This document shows, piece by piece, positions 40,372 through 52,299 of a stretch of 64,000 nt of DNA; positions within the stretch are counted from its first letter, which is position 1, and each line of letters begins with the position of its first letter. The position numbers were made by a program, and so were the translations under genes. This DNA comes from Calliopsis andreniformis (lineage: Eukaryota; Arthropoda; Insecta; Hymenoptera; Andrenidae). The stretch is from the NCBI RefSeq assembly GCF_051401765.1, contig NW_027480535.1, positions 372,001 to 436,000 on the forward strand. Reading direction: 5' to 3'. The notes under the pieces are model-generated. The model made no database searches. It had not been told where the DNA came from and saw only the letters and a program-made list of their open reading frames with translations.

Positions 40372-41960
40372 GGATTGAGGATTGAAAATTGAGTATTGAG
40401 GATTGAAGGTTGAGGACTGAGGAATAAGGATTGAGGATTGAGGATTGAGGATTGAGGATTGAGGATTGAGGATTGAAGTTTACGTGCTGAGGATTGTGGG
40501 TAGAAGATTGAGGATTGAGTATTGAGGATTGAGGATGAGGGCTGAGGTTTGATGTTTGAGGTTTGAGTATTGAATCCTGAGAATTCAGGATATTCTATTG
40601 AGTATTGAGAATTGAGGATTGATGGTTGAGTATTGAGACTGAGGATTGAGGATTGAAGATTGTGTATTGATGATTGAAGATTGAGGATTGAGGATTGAGT
40701 GTTGAGGGTTGAGGACGAGGACTGACGGTTGAGGATTGATGTTTGAGGATTGTGGGTTGAGGACTGACGACTGAGCATAGAGGATTGAGGATGGAGCATT
40801 GAGGATTGAAGATTGAGGACTGGGGATTGAGGATTAAAGATTGAGGATTAAGGATTGAGGATTGGGGACTGAGGATATAGGATTGAATATTGATTATTGA
40901 GGATTGAAGATTGAGGATTGAGGATTGAGGATTGAGAATGGAGAATTGAGGATAAGGACTGAGGGTTGAGGGTTGAGGGTTGAGGTTTGAGGAATGAGGA
41001 TTGAGGATTGAGGATTGAGGATTGAAGATTGAGTATCGATGATTGAAGATTGAGGATTGAGGATTGAGGGTTGAGGATTGAGGACGATGACTGACTGTTG
41101 AGGATTGTGGTTTGAGGATTGAGGATTGAGGATTGAGAATTGAGGACGAGGACTGAGGTTTGTGGATTGAGGTTTGAGGAAAGAGGATTGAGGATTGAGG
41201 ATTGCGGATTGAGGATTGAGGATTGAGTATTGAAGGTTGAGGATTGATGACTGAGGATTGAGGATTGCGGATTGACGATTGAGGATTGGGGATTGAGGGT
41301 TGAATGTTGAGTGTTGAGGATTGAAGGTTGAGGACTGACGATTGAGGATTGAGGATTGAGGATGATGGCTGAGGTTTGAGGTTTGAGGTTTGAGTATTGA
41401 ATCCTGAGAATTCAGGATGTTCTATTGAGTGTTGAGAATTGAGGATTGATGGTTTAGTATTGAGGATTCAGGATTGAGGATTGAGGATTGAGTATTGAAG
41501 ATTGAGGATTGATGATTGAGGATTTAGGATTGAGGATTGGGGATTGAGGATTGAGGATTGAAAATTGAGTATTGAGGATTGAAGATTGAGGACTGAGGAA
41601 TAAGGATTGAGGATTGAGGATGAGGACTGAGGGTTGAGTATTGATGTCTGAGGTCTGAGGATTGAGGATTGAGGATTGAGAATTGAGGATTGAGGATTGA
41701 GTATTGAAAATTGAGGATTGGGTATTGAGGATTGAAGAATGAGGATTGAGGATTGAGGATTGAGGATTGAGGATTGAAGATTGAGTATTGAGGATTGAGG
41801 ATTGAGGATTGAGGACTGAGGATTGAGGATTGAGGATTCAGGGTTGAGGATTGAGGATTGAAGATTGGGTATTGAGGATTGGAGATTGAGGATTGTGGAT
41901 TGAGGATTGAGGATTGAGTATCGAAAATTGAGGATTGGGCATTGAGGGTTGACGATTGAG
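40200..41960 (+). repeat. Duplicated block C, copy 1
   Basis: Hairpins at 40,218, 40,574 and 41,401 correspond to 45,857, 46,192 and 47,019. The offset is 5,639 for the first and 5,618 afterwards. The TTTACGTGCTGAGG marker (40,479 and 46,097) and the 132-base insert (40,700-40,831 and 46,318-46,449) are also shared. Similarity stops near 41,960, where this copy switches into cassette I downstream sequence (CAACTGATTGTTG). Confidence 0.75.
40218..41418 (+). repeat. Hairpin cassette group with 132-base insert
   Basis: Dyads lie at 40,218-40,235, 40,574-40,591 and 41,401-41,418. The II-to-III spacing is 827 bases, from the 132-base insert (40,700-40,831) plus one extra heptamer. The type II context has GTTTGAGTATTG where groups upstream have GTTTGATTATTG. 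Confidence 0.9.
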
Positions 41961-43886
41961 GATTGAGGATTGAGGATTGAGGATTGACAACTGATTGTTG
42001 AGGGCTGAGGGCTGAAGATTGAGGATACAGGATTGAAGATTCAGAATTGAGGTTTGAGGACTGAGGATTGAGGATTGAGGATTGAAGATTGAATATTGAT
42101 GATTGAAGATTGAGGATTGAGGATTGAGGGTTGTGTATTGAGGACGAGGACAAAGGGTTGAGTATTGATGTTTGAGGTCTGAGGATTCAGGATTGAGGAT
42201 TGAGAACAGAGGATTGAGGATTGAGGATTGAAGATTGAGGATTTGGTGTTGAGGATTGAAGAATGAGGATTGAGGATTGAGGATTGAGGATTGAGGATTG
42301 AAGATTGAGTATTGAGGATTGAAGATTGAGGTTTGAGGATTGAGGAATGAGGATTGAGGATTGAGGATTGAGGATTGAAGATTGAGTATTGATGATTGAA
42401 GATTGAGGATTGAGGATTGAGGACTGAGTATTGAGGATTGAAGATTGAGGATTCAGGATTGAGGATTGAGGATTGAGGAATGAGGATTGAGGATTGTGGG
42501 TTGTGGATTGGGGACCAGGACTGAGGGTTGAATATTGATGTTTGAGGTCTGAGGATTGAGGATTGAGGATTGAGAATTGAGGATTGAGGATTGAGGATTG
42601 AAGATTGAGGATTGGGTATTGAGGATTGAAGAATGAGGACTGAGGATTGAGGATTGAGGATTGAGGATTGAAGATTGAGTATTGAGGATTGAAGGTTGAG
42701 GGTTGAGGATTGAGGATTGAGGATTGAGGATTCAGGATTGTGGTTTGAGGACAGAGGATTGAGGTTTGAGGACTGAGGATTGAGGATTGACGATTGAGGA
42801 TTGAGGATTGAGGATTGAAGATTGAGGATTGGGTATTGAGGACTGAACATTGAGGATTGAGGATTGAGGATTGAGGATTGAGGACTGAAGATTGAATATT
42901 GATGATTGACGATTGAGGATTGAGGATTGAGTGTTGGGGATTGGGGACCAGGACTGAGGCTTGAATATTGACGTTTGAGGTCTGAGGATTGAGGATTGAG
43001 GATTGAGAATTGAGGATTGAGGATTGAGGATTGAAGATTGAGGATTGGGTATTGAGGATAGAAGAATGAGGACTGAGGATTGAAGATTGAAGATTGAGGA
43101 TTGTGGATTGAGGATTGAGGATTGAGTATCGAAAATTGAGGATTGGGCATTGAGGATTGACGATTGAGGATTGAGTATTGAGGATTGAATATTGAGTATT
43201 GAGGCTTGAAGATTGAGAATTGAGGATAGAGGATTGAGGGTTGAAGATGAGGGCTGAGGGTTGAGGATTGAGGTTTGAGGACTGAGGATTGAGGATTGAG
43301 GATTGAGAGTTGAGGATTGAGGATTGAGGATTGAGGATTGAGGATTGAGGATTGAAGATTGAGTATTGAGGATTGAAGATTGAGGATTGAGGATTGAGGA
43401 TTGAGGATTGAGGATTGAGGATTGAGGATTGAAGATTGAGTATTGATGATTGAAGATTGAGGATTGAGGATTGAGGACTGAGTATTGAGGATTGAAGATT
43501 GAGGATTCAGGATTGAGGATTGAGGATTGAGGAATGAGGATTGAGGATTGGGGGTTGTGGATTGGGGACCAGGACTGAGGGTTGAATATTGATGTTTGAG
43601 GTCTGAGGATTGAGGATTGAGGATTGAGAATTGAGGATTGAGGATTGAGGGTTGAAGATTGATGATTGGGTATTGAGGATTGAAGAATGAGGATTGAGGA
43701 TTGAGGATTGAGGCCTGAGGATTGAGAATTGAGAACTGAGGATGAGGACTGAGGGCTGAGGGTTGAGGTTTGAGGAATGAGGACTGACGATTGAGGATTG
43801 AGGATTGAAGATTGAGTATTGAGGATTGAAGATTGTGGATTGAGGATTGAGGATTGAGGATTGAGGATTGAAGATTGAGGATTGGG

Positions 43887-45332
43887 GACTGAGTGTTGAG
43901 GGCTGAGTGATGAGAATTGATGTTTGTGGATAGAGATTTGAAGATTGCAGATTGAGTATTGCGTATGGAAAACTCTGAACTGAGGATATTCTAGTGAGGA
44001 TTGAGGATTGACAACTGATTGTTGAGGACTGAGGGCTGAAGATTGAGGATTCAGGATTGAGGATTCAGAATTGAGGTTTGTGGACTGAGGATTGAGGATT
44101 GAGGATTGAAGATTGAATATTGATGATTGAAGATTGAGGATTGAGGATTGAGGATTAATGATTGAGTATTGAGGATTGAAGATTGAGAATTGAGGATTGA
44201 GGATTGAACATTGAGGACTGAGTGTTGAGGGCTGAGTGATGAGAATTGATGTTTGTGGATAGAGATATGAAGATTGCAGATTGAGTATTGAGTATTGAAA
44301 CCTGTGAATTGAGGATATTCTATTGAGGATTGAGGATTGAAAACTGATTGTTGAGGACTGAGGGCTGAAGATTGAGGATTCAGGATTCAGGATTCAGAAT
44401 TGAGGTTTGAGGACTGAGGATTGAGGCTTGAGGATTGAGGACTGAGGATTGAGGATTGAGGATTGATGATTGAATATTGATGATTGAAGATTGAGGATTG
44501 AGGATTGAGTGTTGTGGATTGAGGACGAGGACTGAGGGTTGAGTATTGATGTTTGAGGTCTGAGGATTGAGGATTGAGGATTGAGAATAGAGGATTGAGG
44601 ATGGAGGATTGAAGATTGAGGATTTGGTGATGAGGATTGAAGAATGAGGATTGAGGATTGAGGATTGAGGATTGAGGATTGAAGATTGAGTATTGAGGAT
44701 TGAAGATTGTGGATTGAGGATTGAGGATTGAGGATTGAGGATTGAGGATTGAGGATTGAGGATTGAGGATTCAGAATTGAGGTTTGAGGACTGAGAATTG
44801 AGGATTGAGGATTGAAGATTGAATATTGATAATTGAAGATTGAGGATTGAGGATTGAGGGTTGTGTATTGAGGACGAGGACTAAGGGTTGAGTATTGATG
44901 TTTGAGGTCTGAGGATTGAGGATTGAGGATTGAGAATAGAGGATTGAGAATTGAGGATTGAAGATTGAGGATTTGGTGTTGAGGATTGAAGAATGAGGAT
45001 TGAGGATTGAGGATTGAGGATTGAGGATTGAAGATTGGGTATTGAGGATTGAAGATTGAGGATTGAGGGTTGAGGATTGAGGATTGAGGATTGAGGATTG
45101 AGGATTGAAGATTGAGGATTGAGGATTGAGGATTAATGATTGGGTATTGAGGATTGAACATTGAGGACTGAGAGTTGAGGGTTGAGTGATGAGAATTGAT
45201 GTTTGTGGATAGAGGTTTGAAGATTGCAGATTGAGTATTGAGTATTTAATACTGTGAACTGAGGATATTCTATTGAGGATTGAGGATTGACAACTGATTG
45301 TTGATGACTGAGGGCTGAAGATTGAGGATTCA
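43887..45332 (+). repeat. Cassette I: b+a pair and a subtype c copy
   Basis: Anchors lie at 43,922 (b), 44,251 (a) and 45,201 (c). The c copy contains the perfect dyad AGTATT-T-AATACT at 45,241-45,253. The b+a pair again has the 329-base spacing. Confidence 0.85.
45241..45253 (+). repeat. Dyad of cassette I subtype c (AGTATT-T-AATACT)
   Basis: This is a perfect six-base inverted repeat with a single central base. Further copies are at 50,230-50,242, 52,375-52,387, 56,762-56,774, 59,360-59,372 and 63,421-63,433. A G-centred version, AGTATT-G-AATACT, is at 61,928-61,940, with a five-base-arm version at 54,728-54,738. It lies at the start of the cassette segment that, in zone 2, carries the ATCCTGA/TCAGGAT dyad. 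It could be a protein-binding site or neutral; the sequence does not decide. Confidence 0.75.
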
Positions 45333-45839
45333 GGGTTGAGGGTTCAGAATTGAGGTTTGAGGACTGAGGATTGAGGGTTGAGGATTGAGAATTGAGGATT
45401 GAGTATTGAGGATTGAAGATTGGGTATTGAGGATTGAAGATTGAGGATTGAGGATTGAGGATTGAAGATTGAGTATTGAGGATTGAAGATTGAGGATTGA
45501 GGATTGAGGATTGAGGATTGAGGACTGAGGATTGAGTATTGAGTACTGAGCATTGAGGATTGAAGATTGAGGACTGTTGATTGAGGATTGAAGATTGAGG
45601 ATTAAGGATTGAGGATTGAGGATTGAGGTTTGAGAAATGAGGATTGAGGATTGGGGATTGAGGATTGAGGATTGAGGATTGAGTATTGAAGGTTGAGGAT
45701 TCATGACTGAGGATTGAGGATTGCGGATTTACGATTGAGGATTGAGAATTGAGGGTTGAAGGTTGAGCGTTGAGGATTGAAGGTTGAGGATTGACGATTC
45801 AGGATTGAGGATTGAGGATGATGGCTGAGGTTTGAGGTT

Positions 45840-47580
45840 TGAGGTTTGAGTATTGAATCCTGAGAATTCAGGATGTTCCATTGAGTATTGAGAATTGAGG
45901 ATTGATGCTTTAGTATTGAGGATTCAGGATTGATGATTGAGGATTGATGATTGAGTATTTAGGATCGAGGATTGAGGATTGAGGATTGAGGATTGAGGAT
46001 TGAAAATTGAGTATTGAGGATTGAAGGTTGAGGACTGAGGAATAAGGATTGAGGATTGAGGATTGAGGATTGAGGATTGAGGATTGAGGATTGAAGTTTA
46101 CGTGCTGAGGATTGAGGGTAGAAGATTGAGGATTGAGTATTGAGGATTGAGGATGAGGGCTGAGGTTTGATGTTTGAGGTTTGAGTATTGAATCCTGAGA
46201 ATTCAGGATATTCTATTGAGTATTGAGAATTGAGGATTGATGGTTGAGTATTGAGACTGAGGATGGAGGATTGAAGATTGTGTATTGATGATTGAAGATT
46301 GAGGATTGAGGATTGAGTGTTGAGGGTTGAGGACGAGGACTGACGGTTGAGGATTGATGTTTGAGGATTGTGGGTTGAGGACTGACGACTGAGGATAGAG
46401 GATTGAGGATGGAGCATTGAGGATTGAAGATTGAGGACTGGGGATTGAGGATTAAAGATTGAGGATTAAGGATTGAGGATTGGGGACTGAGGATATAGGA
46501 TTGAATATTGATTATTGAGGATTGAAGATTGAGGATTGAGGATTGAGGATTGAGAATGGAGAATTGAGGATAAGGACTGAGGGTTGAGGGTTGAGGGTTG
46601 AGGTTTGAGGAATGAGGATTGAGGATTGAGGATTGAGGATTGAAGATTGAGTATCGATGATTGAAGATTGAGGATTGAGGATTGAGGGTTGAGGATTGAG
46701 GACGATGACTGACGGTTGAGGATTGTGGTTTGAGGATTGAGGATTGAGGATTGAGAATTGAGGACGAGGACTGAGGTTTGAGGATTGAGGTTTGAGGAAA
46801 GAGGATTGAGGATTGAGGATTGCGGATTGAGGATTGAGGATTGAGTATTGAAGGTTGAGGATTGATGACTGAGGATTGAGGATTGCGGATTGACGATTGA
46901 GGATTGGGGATTGAGGGTTGAATGTTGAGTGTTGAGGATTGAAGGTTGAGGACTGACGATTGAGGATTGAGGATTGAGGATGATGGCTGAGGTTTGAGGT
47001 TTGAGGTTTGAGTATTGAATTCTGAGAATTCAGGATGTTCTATTGAGTGTTGAGAATAGAGGATTGATGGTTTAGTATTGACGATTCAGGATTGAGGATT
47101 GAGGATTGAGTATTGAAGATTGAGGATTGATGATTGAGGATTTAGGATTGAGGATTGGGGATTGAGGATTGAGGATTGAAAATTGAGTATTGAGGATTGA
47201 AGATTGAGGACTGAGGAATAGGGATTGAGGATTGAGGATGAGGACTGAGGGTTGAGTATTGATGTCTGAGGTCTGAGGATTGAGGATCGAGGATTGAGAA
47301 TTGAGGATTGAGGATTGAGTATTGAAAATTGAGGATTGGGTATTGAGGATTGAAGAATGAGGATTGAGGATTGAGGATTGAGGATTGAGGATTGAAGATT
47401 GAGTATTGAGTATTGAGGATTGAGGATTGAGGACTGAGGATTGAGGATTGAGGATTCAGGGTTGAGGATTGAGGATTGAAGATTGGGTATTGAGGATTGG
47501 AGATTGAGGATTGTGGATTGAGGATTGAGGATTGAGTATCGAAAATTGAGGATTGGGCATTGAGGATTGACGATTGAGGA
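45840..47580 (+). repeat. Duplicated block C, copy 2
   Basis: This is the partner of 40,200-41,960 at an offset of about 5,618. It ends the hairpin zone. Its last hairpin (47,019-47,036) has ATTCTGA in place of ATCCTGA in the left arm, so one base pair is weakened to a possible G-U or G-T pair. Confidence 0.72.
45857..47036 (+). repeat. Last hairpin cassette group, third dyad mutated
   Basis: Dyads lie at 45,857-45,874 and 46,192-46,209, with a weakened one at 47,019-47,036 (left arm ATTCTGA). The 132-base insert is present (46,318-46,449). No further copies occur up to 64,000. Confidence 0.88.
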
Positions 47581-49035
47581 TTGAGTATTGAGGATTGAGA
47601 ATTGAGGATTGAGGATTGAATATTGAGTATTGAGGATTGAAGATTGAGAATTGAGGATTGAGGATTGAGGACTGAAGATGAGGGCTGAGGGTTGAGGATT
47701 GAGGTTTGAGGACTGAGGATTGAGGATTGAAGATTGAGGATTGGGTATTGAGGACTGAACATTGAGGATTGAGGATTGAGGATTGAGGATTGAGGACTGA
47801 AGATTGAATATTGATGATCGAAGATTGAGGATTGAGGATTGAGTGTTGTGGATTGGGGACCAGGACTGAGGCTTGAATATTGACGTTTGAGGTCTGAGGA
47901 TTGAGGATTGAGGATTGAGAATTGAGGATTGAGGATTGAGGATTGAAGATTGAGGATTGGGTATTGAGGATTGAAGAATGAGGACTGAGGATTGAAGATT
48001 GAAGATTGAGGATTGTGGATTGAGGATTGAGGATTGAGTATCGAAAATTGAGGATTGGGCATTGAGGATTGACGATTGAGGATTGAGTATTGAGGATTGA
48101 GAATTGATGATTGAGGATTGAATATTGAGTATTGAGGATTGAAGATTGAGAATTGAGGATAGAGGATTGAGGGTTGAAGATGAGGGCTGAGGGTTGAGGA
48201 TTGAGGTTTGAGGACTGAGGATTGAGGATTGAGGATTGAGAGTTGAGGATTGAGGATTGAGGATTGAGGATTGAGGATTGAGGATTGAAGATTGAGTATT
48301 GAGGATTGAAGATTGAGGATTGAGGATTGAGGATTGAGGATTGAGGATTGAGGATTGAGGATTGAAGATTGAGTATTGATGATTGAAGTTTGAGGATTGA
48401 GGATTGAGGACTGAGTATTGAGGATTGAAGATTGAGGATTCAGGATTGAGGATTGAGGATTGAGGAACGAGGATTGAGGATTGGGGGTTGTGGATTGGGG
48501 ACCAGGACTGAGGGTTGAATATTGATGTTTGAGGTCTGAGGATTGAGGATTGAGGATTGAGAATTGAGGATTGAGGATTGAGGGTTGAAGATTGATGATT
48601 GGGTATTGAGGATTGAAGAATGAGGATTGAGGATTGAGGATTGAGGCCTGAGGATTGAGAATTGAGAACTGAGGATGAGGACTGAGGGCTGAGGGTTGAG
48701 GTTTGAGGAATGAGGTCTGACGATTGAGGATTGAGGATTGAAGATTGAGTATTGAGGATTGAAGATTGTGGATTGAGAATTGAGGATTGAGGATTGAGGA
48801 TTGAAGATTGATGATTGGGTCATGAGGATTGAAGAATGAGGATTGAGGATTGAGGATTGAGGCCTGAGGATTGAGAATTGAGAACTGAGGATGAGGACTG
48901 AGGGCTGAGGGTTGAGGTTCGAGGAATGAGGACTGACGATTGAGGATTGAGGATTGAAGATTGAGTATTGAGGATTGAAGATTGTGGATTGAGGATTGAG
49001 GATTGAGGATTGAGGATTGAAGATTGAGGATTGGG

Positions 49036-50320
49036 GACTGAGTGTTGAGGGCTGAGTGATGAGAATTGATGTTTGTGGATAGAGATTTGAAGGTTGCAGA
49101 TTGAGTATTGCGTATGGAAAACTCTGAACTGAGGATATTCTATTGAGGATTGAGGATTGACAACTGATTGTTGAGGACTGAGGGCTGAAGATTGAGGATA
49201 CAGGGTTGAGGATTCAGGATTGTGGTTTGAGGACAGAGGATTGAGCATTGAGGATTGAGGATTGAGGATTGAGGATTGAGGATTGAGTACTGAAGATTGA
49301 GTATTGATGACTGAGGATTGAGGATTGATGATTGTGGATTGAGGATTGAGGATTGAGGATTGAGGATTGAAGATTGAGTATTGAGGATTGAAGATTGAGG
49401 ATTGAGTATTGAGGATCGAGGATTGAGAATGAGGGCTGAGGGTTGAGGATTGAGGTTTGAGGATTGAGGACTGAGGATTGAGGATTGATGATTGAGTATT
49501 GAGGATTGAAGATTGAGGATTGAGGATTGAGGATTGAGGATTGAGGATTGAGGATTGAGGATTGAGGATTGAGGATTGAAAATTGAGGACTGGGGACTGA
49601 GTGTTGAGGGTTGAGTGATGAGAATTGATGTTTGTGGATAGAGATATGAAGATTGCAGATTGAGTATTGCGTATGGAAAGCTCTGAACTGAGGATATTCT
49701 AGTGAGGATTGAGGATTGACAACTGATTGTTGAGGACTGAGGGCTGAAGATTGAGGATTCAGGATTGAGGATTCAGGACTGTGGTTTGAGGACTGAAGAT
49801 TGAGGATTGAGGATTGAGGATTGAAGATTGAGTATTGAGGATTGAAGATTGTGGATTGGGGATTGAGGATTGAGGATTGAGCATTGAGGATTGAGGATTG
49901 AGGACTGACGATTGAAGATTGAGTATTGAGGATTGAGGATTAAAGGTTGAGCATTGAGGATTGAAGATTGAGGATTGATGATTGAGGGTTGAGGATTGAG
50001 GACTGAGGATTGAGGACTGAGTATTGAAGATTGAGGATTGATGATTGAGGATTGAGGATAGAGGATTGAGGATTGAGTATTGGGGATTGAGGATTGAAGA
50101 TTGAGGTTTGAGGATTGAGGATTAATGATTGGGTATTGAGGATTGAACATTGAGGACTGAGTGTTGAGGGTTGAGTGATGAGAATTGATGTTTGTGGATA
50201 GAGATTTGAAGATTGCAGATTGAGTATTGAGTATTTAATACTGTGAACTGAGGATATTCTATTGGGGATTGAGGATTGACAACTGATTGTTGAGGACTGA
50301 GGGCTGAAGATTGAGGCTTC
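49036..50320 (+). repeat. Cassette I: two subtype b copies and a subtype c copy
   Basis: Anchors lie at 49,071 (b), 49,630 (b) and 50,190 (c). The c copy has the dyad AGTATT-T-AATACT at 50,230-50,242 and TCTATTGGGG downstream. Confidence 0.83.
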
Positions 50321-52299
50321 AGGGTTGAGGGTTCAGAATTGAGGTTTGAGGACTGAGGATTGAGGATTGAGGATTGAGGATTGAGTATTGAGGATTGAAG
50401 ATTGAGGATTGAGGATTGAGGATCGAGGATTGAGGATGATGGCTGAGGGTTGAGGAATGAGGTTTGAGGATTGAGGGCTGAGGATTGAGGATTGATGATT
50501 GAGTATTGAGGATTGAAGATTGAGGATTGAGGATTGAGGATTGAGGATTGAGGATTGAGGATTGAGGATTGAGAATTGAGGACTGGGGACTGAGTGTTGA
50601 GGGTTGAGTGATAAGAATTGGTGTTTGTGGATAGAGATTTAACGATTGCAGATTGAGTATTGAGTATTGAAAACTGTGAATTGATGATATTCTATTGAGG
50701 ATTGAGAATTGACAACTGATTGTTGAGGACTGAGGGCTGAAGATTGAGGATTCAGGATTGAGGATTCAGGACTGTGGTTTGAGGACTGAGGATTGAGGAT
50801 TGAGGATTGGGGATTGAGGATTGAGGATCGAGGATTGAAGATTGAAGATTGGGTATTGAGGATTGAAAATTGAGTATTGAGGATTGAAGTTTGAGGGTTG
50901 AGGATTGAGGATTGAGGATTGAGGATTCAGAATTGTGGTTTGAGGACAGAGGATTGAGGCTTGAGGATTGAGGATTGAGGATGGAGGATTGAGGATTGAG
51001 GATTGAGGATTGAAGATTGAGGATTGGGTATTGAGGACTGAACATAGAGGATTGAGGATTGAGGATTGAGGATTGAGGACTGAAGATTGAATATTGATGA
51101 TTGAAGATTGAGGATTGAGGATTGAGTGTTGTGGATTGGGTACCAGGACTGAGGGTTGAATATTGACGTTTGAGGTCTGAGGATTGAGGATTGAGAATTG
51201 AGGATTGAGGATTGAGGATTGAAGATTGAGGATTGGGTATTGAGGATTGAAGAATGAGGACTGAGGATTGAAGATTGAAGATTCAGGATTGTGGATTGAG
51301 GATTGAGGATTGAGTATCGAAAATTGAGGGTTGGGCATTGAGGATTGACGATTGAGGATTGAGTATTGAGGATTGAGAATTGAGGATTGACGATTGAGGA
51401 TTGAGTATTGAGGATTGAGAATTGAGTATTGAGGATTGAATATAGAGTATTGAGGATTGAAGATTGAGAATTGTGGATTGAGGATTGAGGATTGAAGATG
51501 AGGGCTGAGGGTTGAGGATTGAGGTTTGAGGACTGAGGATTGAGGATTGAGGATTGAGAGTTGAGGATTGAGGATTGAGGATTGAAGATTGAGGATTGGG
51601 TATAGAGGATTGAAGAATGAGCATTGAGGATTGAGGGTTGAGGATTGAGGATTGAAGATTGAGGATTGAGGATTGAGGTTTGAGAATTGAGGATTGAGTA
51701 TTGGGGATTGCGTATTGAGCATTGAGGATTGAGGATTGAGGATTGAGGATTGAAGATTGAATATTGATGATTGAAGATTGAGGATTGATGATTGAGTGTT
51801 GTGGATTGAGGACGAGGACTGGGGGTTGAGTATTGATGTTTGAGGTCTGAGGATTGAGGATAGGGGATTGAGAATTGAGGATTGAGGATTGAGGATTGAA
51901 GATTGAGGATTGGGTATTGAGGATTGAAGAATGAGGACTGAAGATTGAGGATTGAGGATTGAGGATTGAAGATTGAGTATTGAGGATTGAAGATTGAGGA
52001 TTGAGGATTGAGGATTGAGGATTGAGCATTGAGGATTGAGGATTGAGGACTGAGGATTGAAGACTGATGATTGAGGATTGAGGATTAAAGATTGAGCATT
52101 GAGAATTGAAGATTGAGGATTGATGATTGAGGATTGAGGATTGAGAATTGAGGATTGAGGACTGAGTATTGAAGATTGAGGATTGATGATTGAGGATTGA
52201 GAATAGAGGATTGAGGATTGAGTATTGGGGATTGAGGATTGAAGATTGAGGATTGAGGATTGAGGATTAATGATTGGGTATTGAGGATTGAACATTGAG

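Larger units (their letters stand above)
8881..47040 (+). repeat. Zone 2: hairpin-cassette zone with large higher-order repeats
   Basis: All 27 copies of the hairpin cassette lie here, between 8,927 and 47,036. They usually follow the order type I, type II, type III with spacings of 349 and 688 bases, or longer where a 132-base insert is present. Cassette I is sparse between 28 and 43 kb, with only two copies near 33.4 and 39.7 kb. The zone is largely explained by repeated blocks offset by 7,632, about 6,944/6,287 and about 5,618 bases. Confidence 0.85.

Noticed and set aside
8927..47036. Hairpins as transcription terminators
   Set aside because: The stem is seven bases with AT-rich flanks, but no T-tract follows and there are no genes to terminate. 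Repetition follows the block duplications.
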